Source: Sphingobacteriales bacterium
GTDB lineage: Bacteria > Bacteroidota > Bacteroidia > Chitinophagales > Chitinophagaceae
Direction of reading: 5' to 3'
Length of the DNA stretch: 64,000 nt
Assembly (NCBI GenBank): GCA_003963365.1
Contig: RXJG01000004.1
Location: 62,001-126,000, forward strand
Shown here: positions 18,364 to 26,700 of the stretch, piece by piece
How positions within the stretch are numbered: the stretch's first letter is position 1
Layout: each line of letters begins with the position of its first letter
Program-made: the position numbers and the translations under genes
The notes under the pieces: model-generated
What the model was told of the DNA's origin: nothing
Databases searched by the model: none
What the model saw: the letters and a program-made list of their open reading frames with translations, nothing else

Positions 18364-20109
18364 TTATCGGTTTACTGAAAATTTAGCCGTGGTTATTTCA
18401 TTTCCATTTATAACTTTTAATACATATAAACCCGGTGCAAGCTTTTCAATATTATTTATTGATATACTGTTCAGCCCCTGGCTTACAGCGTTTGTTTGTC
18501 GCAATATTGTTCTGCCTGCCACATCCATTATGCTTAAACTAATTGTTCCTCTTTCAGCAACCGAAATTTTAGCGGCAGCATTTCCATTTACAACAGGGTT
18601 AGGACTAATAATTACAGATTTGATGCTTTTTAAATCTCTTCTGAGGCTTATTACTTTGCTATACTCAAAACGTCCGTCGATATCCACCATCTTAAGCCTG
18701 TAATAAAATACATTTTCGCTGCTTTGAGATAAATTATCTTCAAACTGGTAAGCAGAGCGACCGGAGAAATGATTAGAAACCTTGCTGCCAATTTTTACAA
18801 AAGCTGATGGATTAGTACTTCTTTCAATTTCAAAATGATCAAATGATTCTTCAAAATCGGTTGCCCAGTTAAGTGTAACTACATCGTTGTTTAAAGAAGC
18901 ACTGAAAGCAGATAATTTAACTGGTAGTGAAGATTGAGAAGGCGTAGCATCTGATGCAAGGTCTGTTAAACCTGTAATGGATGATACTAATGAACACTGA
19001 ACAGTACCACTGGTAAGATTTGCTGTGGCCTGGTCAATAAAATATAAACCGGTGCTGGTGGAAATATGCATAGAGCCGTTTTGTGTAAAAGCTACACCAT
19101 TTACAGAACCAGAAAAGTTATTATTACTTGCATCAACCAGCGTCCATTTTTTGGTAACACTGGTAGGATTAATGCTTGAGTTGAGGGTATAAATTCCGGT
19201 AGTGCCATTGGTTATGTTAGCTAAAATATACATGGTGCCATTGGCTGTGAAAGCAAGGTCTCCATTTTGAAAATCTGCAGCAGTACCACCAGTTACTGAA
19301 AGTGTAACATTATTGAATGTATTTACATTGCTGATTGCATTTACACCATTACCCTGGAATTTGGCAATATAAATATTAGCTGAGCCATCACCCGCTACTA
19401 CCCAACCATATCCACTGGCATCACATCCAAGGCGAACAAAGCCAAGCCCGGCATTATTGGCGGGACCATTCATGTCAATTGATCCAACAGAGGTATTACC
19501 CGTTCCATCAGGTTTTACTGCATAAATATTAACCACACCATTGTTAGTGTTTAAGCTTGAGTTTTCAATATAGTATAAAGATCCATTCGGATCGGTAGCT
19601 GTTATCTTGTTTTTAGCAAGACCTGCCGTATTAACTAAAGGGGTGACTACGTCTACAGGCCCAGCCACTACTGCCCCGGTTACAATATTTACGTTCCAGG
19701 CTTTTAATGGATCAGTACCAGATGATGAATATAAGTTTGGTACTAATGCTGTAACGGCAACAGAAGTTGTGGCAGTTGAAGTACTTCTTTTCACAGTTAC
19801 CGTTACTGTATAATTTCCTGAATTAGGAAAAGTAATGGTCTTTGTGTTAGTTGCACTATTGGTGTTTTGGGGGTTCGATCCGGAGATTGTAGCCCCAGCT
19901 GTTCCTGTAACTGCCCAGGTATAGGTATAGTTGCCACTACCGGCAAATGATCCTGACCTGGTTGCTGTAAAACTGATTTGGCCTCCTGCGAGAATAGTTT
20001 GTGAAGTTGAAGGATTCAATGAGACACTCTGACTAAAAATATCAGCAGAGGTAAACAGAATTGAAAGCAAAATTAAGCCTGCTCTCAATTTGAGAGTAAA
20101 AAGTTTCAT
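18364..20109 (-). CDS. Secreted PKD-domain protein with T9SS type A sorting domain
   Basis: A 581-residue exported protein. A signal peptide (about 1-26) is followed by a PKD-like domain (about 30-120, with YTYTWAVTG and GNYTVTVTV) and a long Asn/Gly/Thr-rich beta region that may be a propeller. A fibronectin-like stretch (LNWATDFEESFDHFEIERS) and a type A T9SS C-terminal domain follow (VIISPNPVVNGNAAAKIS to the end at KFSVNR). It would be secreted across the outer membrane by the type IX system. It lies within the paa region but has its own terminator, so a role in phenylacetate metabolism is not implied. Confidence 0.82.
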   Translation of the reverse strand: MKLFTLKLRAGLILLSILFTSADIFSQSVSLNPSTSQTILAGGQISFTATRSGSFAGSGNYTYTWAVTGTAGATISGSNPQNTNSATNTKTITFPNSGNYTVTVTVKRSTSTATTSVAVTALVPNLYSSSGTDPLKAWNVNIVTGAVVAGPVDVVTPLVNTAGLAKNKITATDPNGSLYYIENSSLNTNNGVVNIYAVKPDGTGNTSVGSIDMNGPANNAGLGFVRLGCDASGYGWVVAGDGSANIYIAKFQGNGVNAISNVNTFNNVTLSVTGGTAADFQNGDLAFTANGTMYILANITNGTTGIYTLNSSINPTSVTKKWTLVDASNNNFSGSVNGVAFTQNGSMHISTSTGLYFIDQATANLTSGTVQCSLVSSITGLTDLASDATPSQSSLPVKLSAFSASLNNDVVTLNWATDFEESFDHFEIERSTNPSAFVKIGSKVSNHFSGRSAYQFEDNLSQSSENVFYYRLKMVDIDGRFEYSKVISLRRDLKSIKSVIISPNPVVNGNAAAKISVAERGTISLSIMDVAGRTILRQTNAVSQGLNSISINNIEKLAPGLYVLKVINGNEITTAKFSVNR

Positions 20110-20541
20110 ACCAAAGTGGTTTAAATGTTAAAAATCGGCTGCTGCCGTTAAGGGTTTAACAGAGTAATAAAGGGCTACGGTATAAAATAGGATAATGTAA
20201 AATGGGTCCGTGAGGAGATTGGTGTTTTATTGGTTTGCAACATCATTATATACTTATACAGTACATAAATGAAATTATGTCAATAAATATTTTATAATTA
20301 TTCAAAAAAGGAAAAAAGGATAATGTGAGAGTTTTAAGAAGGAAATTGGTTTCTTAAAAGGTTAATCGGTCTTGATAGTACAAGATTATGGCAAAATTTT
20401 CATAGATGCAAGCCTAACATATATTTTTTTAATAAAAAAGGACAATAACTATCTTGTATAATAATAAATGTAAATATTAAATAATTGATTATTAGTAAAG
20501 AGATATCATTATCTATTATCTAAGAAGAAAAAAAACTCATT
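20110..20541. other. AT-rich intergenic region
   Basis: About 430 bases between paaI and the T9SS gene. It is very AT-rich towards 20380-20530. I found no ORF of note, no strong hairpin and no exact match to the phylum's promoter. The promoter of the T9SS gene is presumably here. Confidence 0.5.
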
Positions 20542-20979
20542 TTACAGTGAACCAGATTCAATAAGTTTTTTGCCTGTACGGAAACAAGTTCCTTTAAACA
20601 TTGCTACCTGCTGGTCATGCTGGTTTGTAATGGTAATAACATAAACACCAGTGCTGCGTCCGTTATGTATTTCTTCTGCTTCAGCAACCAGCGTATCTCC
20701 CGGGTGAATGGCCTTGGCAAAAGTGATGGAAGTGTCTAACGCTACTGATAAATTATTACGGTTGTTGCAGGCAAAAGCAAAGGCACTATCAGCTAATGAA
20801 AAAGGGATGCCTCCGTGCACAATACCAAAACCATTTACCATTTCATTACGGATACTCATTTTTATTTTACTGTAGCCTTCCCGTATATCCAGCACCTCAA
20901 TTCCCATCCATTTACTAAAGGCGTCATTTTCCACCATATGATTAACTACATTTTTTGCTAAAACATCGCTGGTATTCAT
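20542..20979 (-). CDS. paaI: PaaI-type hotdog thioesterase
   Basis: A 145-residue hotdog-fold acyl-CoA thioesterase. The signature VHGGIPFSLADSAFAFACN includes His55 and Asp64, the position of the catalytic aspartate in E. coli PaaI. PaaI hydrolyses ring-hydroxylated phenylacetyl-CoA and related thioesters, relieving the pathway of trapped CoA. It is the last gene of the run from paaA, 51 nt after paaG. Confidence 0.85.
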   Translation of the reverse strand: MNTSDVLAKNVVNHMVENDAFSKWMGIEVLDIREGYSKIKMSIRNEMVNGFGIVHGGIPFSLADSAFAFACNNRNNLSVALDTSITFAKAIHPGDTLVAEAEEIHNGRSTGVYVITITNQHDQQVAMFKGTCFRTGKKLIESGSL

Positions 20980-21030
20980 TGCTGTTAATTTATTCGTTTT
21001 AAATATTCAGATTGAAAATATAAATATATA

Positions 21031-21807
21031 CTACTCTCCTTTAAATACAGGTAATCTTTTTTGCAAAAACGCTTCTACACCCTCCCGGTAATCATAAGAT
21101 AATGCCGCATCCTGCTGAAATTTATCTTCCCATTCTAATTGTTGTTCGTATGTATTGGTAAATGAATAATTGAGAGCATGCTTTGTTAAAGCCAGGCCTT
21201 TGGTGGGCATCCGGGCTAATTGTAAGGCTATTTTACCAGCATTATCATAAAACTCTTCATCCCTAAAAACTTTATAGATCATTCCCATCCGTTCAGCCTC
21301 ATCTGCTCCAATCTTATCACCCAGCATGGTAATGGCACTGGCTTTTTGCCAGCCAATCAGTCTTGGTAAAAAATAAGTACCACCACTATCGGGGATCAAA
21401 CCAATTTTTGAAAACGCCTGGATGAACGAAGCAGATTGTGCAGCAACAACAATATCACAACACAATGCAATATTTGCCCCGGCACCAGCAGCAACACCGT
21501 TAACAACTGCTATCACTGGTTTTGGTAGCTTTCTTATTTTATTAACGATAGGATTATAATGTTCGCTTAATATTTGAGTCATTGTTGGCGGGTCATCGCT
21601 GGTTAATTCAGCTAAATCCTGCCCGGCACTAAATCCTTTACCAGCACCGGTGATGTAAACACAACGGATATCTTTAACGGAAGCACATTCATCCAATTTG
21701 TTTTGCATCAACAAAGCCATCTCACGATTAAAGGAATTTAATTTCTCCGGCCGGTTCAATGTGATGTATCCAATATTGTTTTTTATCTCAAACAGAACAG
21801 GTGGCAT
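21031..21807 (-). CDS. paaG: Enoyl-CoA hydratase/isomerase, PaaG type
   Basis: A 258-residue crotonase. The oxyanion-hole segment GFSAGQDL is at 58-65, GVAAGAGANIALCCD follows, and Asp140 lies in IGLIPDSGGTYF, the PaaG-type catalytic aspartate. PaaG isomerises the 1,2-epoxide of phenylacetyl-CoA to the ring-expanded oxepin. The context with paaABCDE, paaI and paaY supports this over a generic hydratase. Its start codon lies one base from a 7-nt array (21809-21843). Confidence 0.88.
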   Translation of the reverse strand: MPPVLFEIKNNIGYITLNRPEKLNSFNREMALLMQNKLDECASVKDIRCVYITGAGKGFSAGQDLAELTSDDPPTMTQILSEHYNPIVNKIRKLPKPVIAVVNGVAAGAGANIALCCDIVVAAQSASFIQAFSKIGLIPDSGGTYFLPRLIGWQKASAITMLGDKIGADEAERMGMIYKVFRDEEFYDNAGKIALQLARMPTKGLALTKHALNYSFTNTYEQQLEWEDKFQQDAALSYDYREGVEAFLQKRLPVFKGE

Positions 21808-21808
21808 A

Positions 21809-21843
21809 GAATTTTGATTTTTGACTTTTTAATTTTGAATTAT
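21809..21843. repeat. 7-nt array between mgtC and paaG
   Basis: Five consecutive 7-mers: GAATTTT, GATTTTT, GACTTTT, TAATTTT, GAATTAT. It fills the whole gap between the stop of mgtC (21845) and the start codon of paaG (21807). Confidence 0.55.
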
Positions 21844-21844
21844 G

Positions 21845-22486
21845 CTACATTTCGAAACTTTTTATTTTGGTATGGCTGCGTAAGAAAGTATTTACAATAT
21901 CATAATTTCTTTTGGGAGCACCAATACGATAAGAATAAACCACATCATTATTCTCCTTTACCATTTTCATACAACGAAAATCAACATCATGTGCTTCAAA
22001 AAAATTTTCCATTTCTTTTTTTATGTCATCACTGGTATCAGCAGTTCGTATTTTATAATCTTTTACTTTATGAAAACGGTTAATTAATTGTTGCACCGGC
22101 TCCAGTACAAACAGTGCCACCACCACCATACTGCTTACCACAATGGCTAAGGGATAATTATGATAGCCTATCGCCATTCCTAAAGCGGCGGTAATCCATA
22201 TTAATGCGGCAGTGGTTAACCCGTTTACGGAAATACCCTCTTTAAAAATTACACCGGCACCAATAAAACCAACACCAGTAACAATATTGCTGGCAATACG
22301 GTCAGGACTGATGGTATTATCTTCTTTGGAAAGGATGGTATATAAACAGGAGCCCACACAAATAAAAATCATGGTACGAAATCCGGCAGGTTTGCTGCGG
22401 AATTCTCTTTCCAGCCCAATGATGGCGCCAATAATAAATGCCACACTCACCTGTGCGGCTTCCTGCAAATAGATAGTTACGTTCAT
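21845..22486 (-). CDS. MgtC/SapB family membrane protein
   Basis: A 213-residue protein with about five membrane segments in its first 130 residues, including the MgtC signature GLEREFRSKPAGFRTMIFIC and NIVTGVGFIGAGVIFKEG, then a C-terminal ACT-like cytoplasmic domain. MgtC proteins affect magnesium homeostasis or intracellular survival in pathogens, but members in free-living bacteria are of unknown role. It sits inside the phenylacetate run, 39 nt after paaD, and is probably co-transcribed; no metabolic link is known. Confidence 0.85.
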   Translation of the reverse strand: MNVTIYLQEAAQVSVAFIIGAIIGLEREFRSKPAGFRTMIFICVGSCLYTILSKEDNTISPDRIASNIVTGVGFIGAGVIFKEGISVNGLTTAALIWITAALGMAIGYHNYPLAIVVSSMVVVALFVLEPVQQLINRFHKVKDYKIRTADTSDDIKKEMENFFEAHDVDFRCMKMVKENNDVVYSYRIGAPKRNYDIVNTFLRSHTKIKSFEM

Positions 22487-22525
22487 AAGACAAGCATTAA
22501 CTGCATTTCAAATTTAGCCAATTAC

Positions 22526-23026
22526 TCAATGGCATTTAAAATAATCAAAAGGTTCTTTGCAATCATCACATTGATATAATGCTTTACAGGCAGTAGAGCC
22601 AAATTCACTGATGCGGTGTGTATGATAAGAATTGCATTGCGGACATTGTACCGACTCGTTAGGCGCAAATAAATTTTCGTGACAAACCTGCTGCTTTGGA
22701 TTAGGTGGAGCAATACCGTATGCTTTTAATTTTCTTTTTCCCTCTTCACTCATCCAGTCTGTTGTCCATGCGGGAGAAAGTACGGAAGTTACTTTTACAT
22801 TTTTATATCCATATGAAGTTAATACTAACTTAATACTGGCCGTAATCATATCCATGGCGGGGCAGCCTGTATAAGTAGGAGTGATGATAACTTCCGGTTC
22901 GTCATTATTCAGCATTACATCTCTTACTATTCCAAGGTCTGTAATGGACAATACGGGAACTTCCGGGTCTTTTATTTCTTCCAGGTATGAGTAAATGAGT
23001 TTCTTATCTGAAGTATTCGTTATCAT
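22526..23026 (-). CDS. paaD: Phenylacetyl-CoA epoxidase complex protein PaaD
   Basis: A 166-residue protein. An N-terminal MIP18/DUF59 domain (about 8-90, with TPTYTGCPAMDMI) is followed by a C-terminal cysteine-rich domain (Cys115, 128, 131, 147, 153, 156, 165) that likely binds zinc. PaaD is needed for activity of the PaaABCE epoxidase, probably in iron-sulfur cluster or diiron centre assembly. It starts 3 nt after the stop of paaC, so the two are tightly coupled. Confidence 0.92.
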   Translation of the reverse strand: MITNTSDKKLIYSYLEEIKDPEVPVLSITDLGIVRDVMLNNDEPEVIITPTYTGCPAMDMITASIKLVLTSYGYKNVKVTSVLSPAWTTDWMSEEGKRKLKAYGIAPPNPKQQVCHENLFAPNESVQCPQCNSYHTHRISEFGSTACKALYQCDDCKEPFDYFKCH

Positions 23027-23029
23027 AAA

Positions 23030-23794
23030 TTACCACTCACTGTCAGGGTAAGTCCTTTGTATATACTGAAGTTCGGTTAAGATATAACCTAAATGCTCAG
23101 TATGCTTTCCTTCCTTGCCGCCGGTATGCATATATACTTTTTCGGGAACCGGTAGTGTTGCTTCTTCAAAAATGGTTTTTACTTTTTCTAACCAGGGTTG
23201 TTTTAACGAATCAACAGCCACTCCAATATTTTCTTTTGCAACCTGTGATTCATAAGCAGCAGGTATAAACATTTCCCCGGTATAACTCCATAATTCATTT
23301 ACCGCACTCAGCATCCGCTGATGACTTTCTTCTGTTCCATCGCCTAATCTTATTACCCACTCACTGCTCCACCGTAAATGATAACTGGTTTCTTTAATGG
23401 CCTTGGCAGCAATGGCAGCTAACTGCTCGTCTTTACTGTTTTGTAATTGTTGAAAAAGTAAATATTGAAACTGACTGAAAAAGAATTGCCTTAATATCGT
23501 TTGTCCCCAGTCTCCATTTGGCAGCTCAACTAATAATAAGTTTTTAAATTCTCTCTCTGTTCGTAAATAAGCTAATTTGTCTTCATCAGTATTGCTTATA
23601 AGTTTAGCAGCATATTGATAAAAATTTCTTGCCTGTCCAATTAAGTCGAGTGATATGTTAGTGATGGCAATATCCTGTTCCAATATAGGCCCATGTCCGC
23701 ACCATTCACTATTTTTTTGGGAGAGAATAAGGGTGGTATCTGCTAAGTGTAATGTATATGGAATTAGGAATTGGGAATTAGGAATTGGGATCAT
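23030..23794 (-). CDS. paaC: Phenylacetyl-CoA epoxidase subunit PaaC
   Basis: The structural subunit (254 residues) that pairs with PaaA in the diiron phenylacetyl-CoA 1,2-epoxidase. Conserved segments are YTLHLADTTLILSQ, NSEWCGHGPILEQDIAI, LDLIGQARNFYQYAA and ETSYHLRWSSEWVIRLGDG. The first dozen residues (MIPIPNSQFLIP) are not PaaC-like: they are encoded by a 7-nt array (23760-23790), and the ATG overlaps the stop of the broken four-helix-bundle gene as ATGA. The normal N-terminus would begin a few residues before YTLHLAD. No other ATG is available near that point, so the array appears to supply the start. Confidence 0.9.
   Translation of the reverse strand: MIPIPNSQFLIPYTLHLADTTLILSQKNSEWCGHGPILEQDIAITNISLDLIGQARNFYQYAAKLISNTDEDKLAYLRTEREFKNLLLVELPNGDWGQTILRQFFFSQFQYLLFQQLQNSKDEQLAAIAAKAIKETSYHLRWSSEWVIRLGDGTEESHQRMLSAVNELWSYTGEMFIPAAYESQVAKENIGVAVDSLKQPWLEKVKTIFEEATLPVPEKVYMHTGGKEGKHTEHLGYILTELQYIQRTYPDSEW
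23760..23790. repeat. (GGAATTR)4 array at the start of paaC
   Basis: GGAATTA, GGAATTG, GGAATTA, GGAATTG plus a partial fifth unit on the plus strand. It encodes residues 2-12 of PaaC. It is inverted relative to the array at 24192-24213 on the other side of the four-helix-bundle gene. Confidence 0.8.
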
Positions 23795-24167
23795 TTTGAC
23801 TGAGCTTTAGATTTTTCAAGATAATTTATATATCCATTTACAAGTTTAAAAACTAATTCGCATTTTGCATCACCGGCATTCAATTCATTTTCATCAATAT
23901 ATTTTTCATCGTATGCCGCTGATAAATGTTCCATCGTTTCTGTAACTGAACCTCTGGCTATGATAAAGAAATTTTTTGTATCTGCTAGGTATAACGGCCA
24001 TATCCCTCGGCAATATTTGCTGCGACTGAACGGGAAGCATCTTTAATTTGTGCAGTTAATAAATATGTCTCGTTCTTTGGAAATTTTTTTACTAAATCCG
24101 AAACCATAATTCTCAGCAGTCTTGCCTCTTTATAACATTCTAAATCTTTATAGCCTTTGTAATTCAT
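23791..24167 (-). pseudogene. Four-helix-bundle (S23-like) protein gene, frameshifted
   Basis: The first 60 residues run from MNYKGYKDLECYKEARLL to SRSVAANIAEGYGRYT, the signature of the four helix bundle/S23 family, then hit TAG at 23985-23987. The rest of the family continues in another frame from GAT at 23982 (DTKNFFIIARGSVTETMEHL and on to a TGA at 23791-23793). A one-base loss near 23983-23987 explains this. The intact protein would be about 125 residues. Its stop overlaps the paaC start. An error in the sequence would give the same picture. Confidence 0.75.
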
Positions 24168-24191
24168 AATAAGGTTTGGTTTATTTGTACT

Positions 24192-24213
24192 ACTAATTAC
24201 TAATTCCCAATTC
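24192..24213. repeat. 7-nt array upstream of the four-helix-bundle gene
   Basis: ACTAATT, ACTAATT, CCCAATT, C on the plus strand. As its reverse complement it reads GGAATTGGGAATTAG, the same unit as at 23760-23790 but inverted. Confidence 0.65.
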
Positions 24214-24219
24214 CTGAAT

Positions 24220-24603
24220 TTACATGTGATTTACCTCGTCCGGTAAATTATAGAAAGTTGGATGACGATAAATCTTGTCAACAGCCGGTTCATATAATTC
24301 ACCTGCTTCTTCAGGATTGCTGGCGGTGATGTATTTACTTTCTACCACCCAAATGCTTACACCTTCCATTCTCCTGGTATAAACATCCCGTGCATTTTCA
24401 ATGGCCATTTGCGCATCGGCTGCATGTAAGCTGCCAACATGTTTATGGTCCAGCCCTTGTTTGCTGCGGATAAAAATTTCCCAAAGAGGCCAATCGTGGC
24501 CCGTATTTCCTATGGAAGGAATTGCTTTTTTATCGTTACTTGTGCTTTCTGACGAAGTATCAGGAATATCCCCGTAATAAAATTTTTTAATGAACGTATT
24601 CAT
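24220..24603 (-). CDS. paaB: Phenylacetyl-CoA epoxidase subunit PaaB
   Basis: A 127-residue small subunit that bridges PaaAC heterodimers. Typical segments are WPLWEIFIRSKQGLDHKHVG and SLHAADAQMAIENARDVYTRR, then the late YRHPTFYNLPDEVNHM end. The first 30 residues, before WPLWEIF, are polar and longer than in E. coli PaaB (95 residues). It lies 10 nt after the lipoprotein gene, which separates it from paaA. Confidence 0.92.
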   Translation of the reverse strand: MNTFIKKFYYGDIPDTSSESTSNDKKAIPSIGNTGHDWPLWEIFIRSKQGLDHKHVGSLHAADAQMAIENARDVYTRRMEGVSIWVVESKYITASNPEEAGELYEPAVDKIYRHPTFYNLPDEVNHM

Positions 24604-24613
24604 TTTAATGGTA

Positions 24614-25027
24614 TTAATTTTTTACTACAACCTTATAGCGAACATAAAAAGAACTATCACGGTGGTCGCCGGGGTTACCGGTATTGAATTTATATAATTT
24701 AAAATTTGCAGCACCCGTTTTCTGCGGCACCAACAGTAATTTTTTACTTATTGAGCCACCGTCTTTATTCCCAGGATTATTATCCCTGGTTATAATATCC
24801 ACCAGTTTAATAGTTGATGTGGAATCTTCAATTTCAAATGTGGTGGAATTTTCATACTGGCAGCCCCGGCATACACTTTCATAAATTATTAATGTATCTG
24901 TAAGCTTAACAGTTATGGAACTGTCACGGTACAAAACAACTCTGCTATCATCCCCAGTATATTTTTCGTTCCGGGACACACAGGTACTAAGTAGCAGCAG
25001 GTATATCATTGTTATTAATAATTTCAT
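24614..25027 (-). CDS. Hypothetical lipoprotein inside the paa run
   Basis: A 137-residue protein with a lipoprotein signal: a hydrophobic core and LSTC as lipobox (Cys16). The mature part is beta-rich with a single CRGC motif (near residue 54) and ends in YVRYKVVVKN. I do not recognise it; the late strand pattern resembles chagasin-type inhibitors only loosely. It starts with an ATGA overlap on the paaA stop and ends 10 nt before paaB, so it is probably made together with the epoxidase subunits although it should be outside the cytoplasm. Confidence 0.7.
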   Translation of the reverse strand: MKLLITMIYLLLLSTCVSRNEKYTGDDSRVVLYRDSSITVKLTDTLIIYESVCRGCQYENSTTFEIEDSTSTIKLVDIITRDNNPGNKDGGSISKKLLLVPQKTGAANFKLYKFNTGNPGDHRDSSFYVRYKVVVKN

Positions 25028-25974
25028 CAGGCTGCTTTTATTTTATTCTGCGCATCTTTTTTACCTGAATATGCTGCTGCCGCATCTCTCACCCAGGCCC
25101 CTTTTTCCCAGGCATCTTTTCTTGCCTGCAGGCGTTGTTTATTGCAAGGGCCATTTCCTTTTACCACATTCCAGAATTCATCCCAATTGATTTCACCAAA
25201 ATCATAATGTTTTCTTTCTTCGTTCCATTTTAATTTATCATCCGGCAGGGTCATACCCAATACTTTTACCTGCTCAGCAATCATATCCACAAAGTTTTGA
25301 CGCAGCTCGTCATTACTCTTTCTTTTTATTTTCCATTTCATGCTCTGATCGCTGTTGGTGCTTTCGCTGTCTTTTGGTCCGAACATCATCAATGCCGGCC
25401 ACCACCAGCGGTTAATAGCATCCTGGCACATTTCTCTCTGTTCTTTGGTTCCTTTTGATAAAACCAGTAAAGACTCAAAGCCCTGCCGTTGGTGAAAGCT
25501 TTCTTCTTTGCAAATACGTACCATGGCTCTTGCATAAGGACCATAAGAAGTCTTGGTCAGCATTACCTGGTTCATAATAGCGGCGCCATCCACTAACCAA
25601 CCGATTGCGCCAATATCTGCCCATGTTAAAGTTGGGTAATTAAAGATGGATGAATATTTTGCTTTACCACTATGCAAATCATTAATCGTTTCTTCCCTGG
25701 AAACGCCTAATGTTTCGCAGGCAGAATAAAGATATAAACCATGGCCTGCTTCATCCTGCACTTTAGCTAATAGAATAGCTTTACGTTTTAGCGAAGGGGC
25801 ACGCCCAATCCAATTACCTTCGGGCAGCATACCTACAATTTCACTGTGTGCATGCTGACTGATTTGGCGGATGTTTGTTTTGCGATAGGCATCGGGCATC
25901 CAGTCTTTGGGCTCAATCTTTATTTCATTATCAATTTTTTCCTGGAAGATTTTTTCAAAATTCTGTACTGGCAT
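25027..25974 (-). CDS. paaA: Phenylacetyl-CoA epoxidase catalytic subunit PaaA
   Basis: The 315-residue diiron subunit that epoxidises the ring of phenylacetyl-CoA. Iron-binding motifs typical of the family are in [16 protein letters not shown] (E-x-x-H) and [13 protein letters not shown] (E-x-x-x-H). The end ([10 protein letters not shown]) is charged. The gene follows a terminator (26055-26084), so it must have its own promoter just upstream; no clear TAnnTTTG was found. It leads the run paaA, lipoprotein, paaB, (cassette), paaC, paaD, mgtC, paaG, paaI. Confidence 0.94.
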   Translation of the reverse strand: MPVQNFEKIFQEKIDNEIKIEPKDWMPDAYRKTNIRQISQHAHSEIVGMLPEGNWIGRAPSLKRKAILLAKVQDEAGHGLYLYSACETLGVSREETINDLHSGKAKYSSIFNYPTLTWADIGAIGWLVDGAAIMNQVMLTKTSYGPYARAMVRICKEESFHQRQGFESLLVLSKGTKEQREMCQDAINRWWWPALMMFGPKDSESTNSDQSMKWKIKRKSNDELRQNFVDMIAEQVKVLGMTLPDDKLKWNEERKHYDFGEINWDEFWNVVKGNGPCNKQRLQARKDAWEKGAWVRDAAAAYSGKKDAQNKIKAA

Positions 25975-26054
25975 AACAACGAAATATTAAAGATGCAATT
26001 TACTTAAAACTAACGGATGTCAGCTTAAAGAAGGTATTGATGTTTACTTAAAAT

Positions 26055-26084
26055 AAAAGGCGGATCCATTAGGGTCCGCCTTTT
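26055..26084 (-). terminator. Terminator of the first NUMOD4/HNH gene
   Basis: AAAAGGCGGA and TCCGCCTTTT form a perfect 10-bp stem with a 10-nt loop; the T run follows on the minus strand. It lies between the HNH gene and paaA, separating tetR-paaE-HNH from paaA onwards. Confidence 0.85.
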
Positions 26085-26104
26085 AAATATTACGCAGTTA
26101 GATT

Positions 26105-26662
26105 TTACACTTTTACACTGCCCCAATTTTCGCCAGTTTTAATACGGTGAATTTGCATGTCACTAACACCAAATTTATTGCCAATAAACTTAAGCGTTTT
26201 GCCAGCTTTAAGCATGGATTTAATCTGTTTTACTTTGGCTACAGTGAGTTTAGCGTTATTGGCTTCGCCCGGGTTTTCTTTCAACCACTTTCTCAGTTTC
26301 TTCACGGCAGGGCTGTTTTGCTGGTGAGCAATTGCTTCTGCCTGGGTAACCCATTTCAGGTTTTTATAATGATTATCTGTCTTTTTAAAATTAAGATGTA
26401 TGATGATGCTTTGACTCTTACCAGGTTTTGGTAAAAAATGTTTTGCTACCATGCGATGGATAAGTGCATGATAGTGTTCGCCATTTTTACGGGTGCGCCA
26501 TATGGGGTAACCCTCCTGCATGCTGCAACGGAGAATTACTCCTTCGGCAATTTTATCTTTATATTTAACTAATCTGCCGTGACTACTGATAGCATATTGC
26601 TCACCATATGCAGTTTTGTGACCGGGTAATGTTACCCATTTTTCGCCGTTTAGATATTTCAT
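26105..26662 (-). CDS. NUMOD4/HNH-type endonuclease-like protein (copy 1)
   Basis: A 185-residue protein. The NUMOD4 start is EKWVTLPGHKTAYGEQYAIS with SSHGRLV, then an HNH_3-type core: HRMVAKHF, IIHLNFKKTDN, KNLKWVT and AHQQNSP. A C-terminal helix-turn-helix module (about 135-185) has FIGNKFGVSDMQIHRIKTGENW. The fold is that of homing-type HNH nucleases, but it is free-standing, with no intron or intein. The usual HID in the HNH core is HLN here and in the paralogue at 34224, so cleavage activity is uncertain and a DNA-binding regulator is possible. It lies between paaE and paaA. Confidence 0.82.
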   Translation of the reverse strand: MKYLNGEKWVTLPGHKTAYGEQYAISSHGRLVKYKDKIAEGVILRCSMQEGYPIWRTRKNGEHYHALIHRMVAKHFLPKPGKSQSIIIHLNFKKTDNHYKNLKWVTQAEAIAHQQNSPAVKKLRKWLKENPGEANNAKLTVAKVKQIKSMLKAGKTLKFIGNKFGVSDMQIHRIKTGENWGSVKV

Positions 26663-26676
26663 AGCTGATTTTTTGC

Positions 26677-26688
26677 TTAATTAATTAA
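26677..26688. promoter_or_regulatory. AT palindrome upstream of HNH copy 1
   Basis: TTAATTAATTAA, a perfect palindrome starting 15 nt before the HNH start codon. The other HNH copy also has an AT palindrome upstream (34820-34835). An operator role is a guess. Confidence 0.3.
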
Positions 26689-26700
26689 TGATAAAGCGGC

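Larger units (their letters stand above)
23760..24213. mobile_element. Putative cassette: four-helix-bundle gene between inverted 7-nt arrays
   Basis: A unit of about 450 bases between paaB and paaC. Both ends carry the same 7-mer (GGAATTR) in opposite orientation, with the exact 16-mer AGGAATTGGGAATTAG present in inverted form at both sides. The only content is the broken four-helix-bundle gene. There is no transposase and no obvious target duplication. The four-helix-bundle (S23) family is known from intervening sequences in 23S rRNA genes. Mobility is inference. Confidence 0.5.

Noticed and set aside
19860..19890. tRNA T-arm-like GGGTTCGATCC
   Set aside because: It lies within the T9SS protein gene and no acceptor or anticodon stem can be formed around it.
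23970..23990. Programmed frameshift in the four-helix-bundle gene using the A6 run
   Set aside because: The stop codon lies before the A run in the reading direction, so slippage there could not bypass it; a simple one-base loss explains the data.
24614..25027. Chagasin-type protease inhibitor assignment for the lipoprotein in the paa run
   Set aside because: Only the last strands look similar; the characteristic inhibitor motifs are absent.
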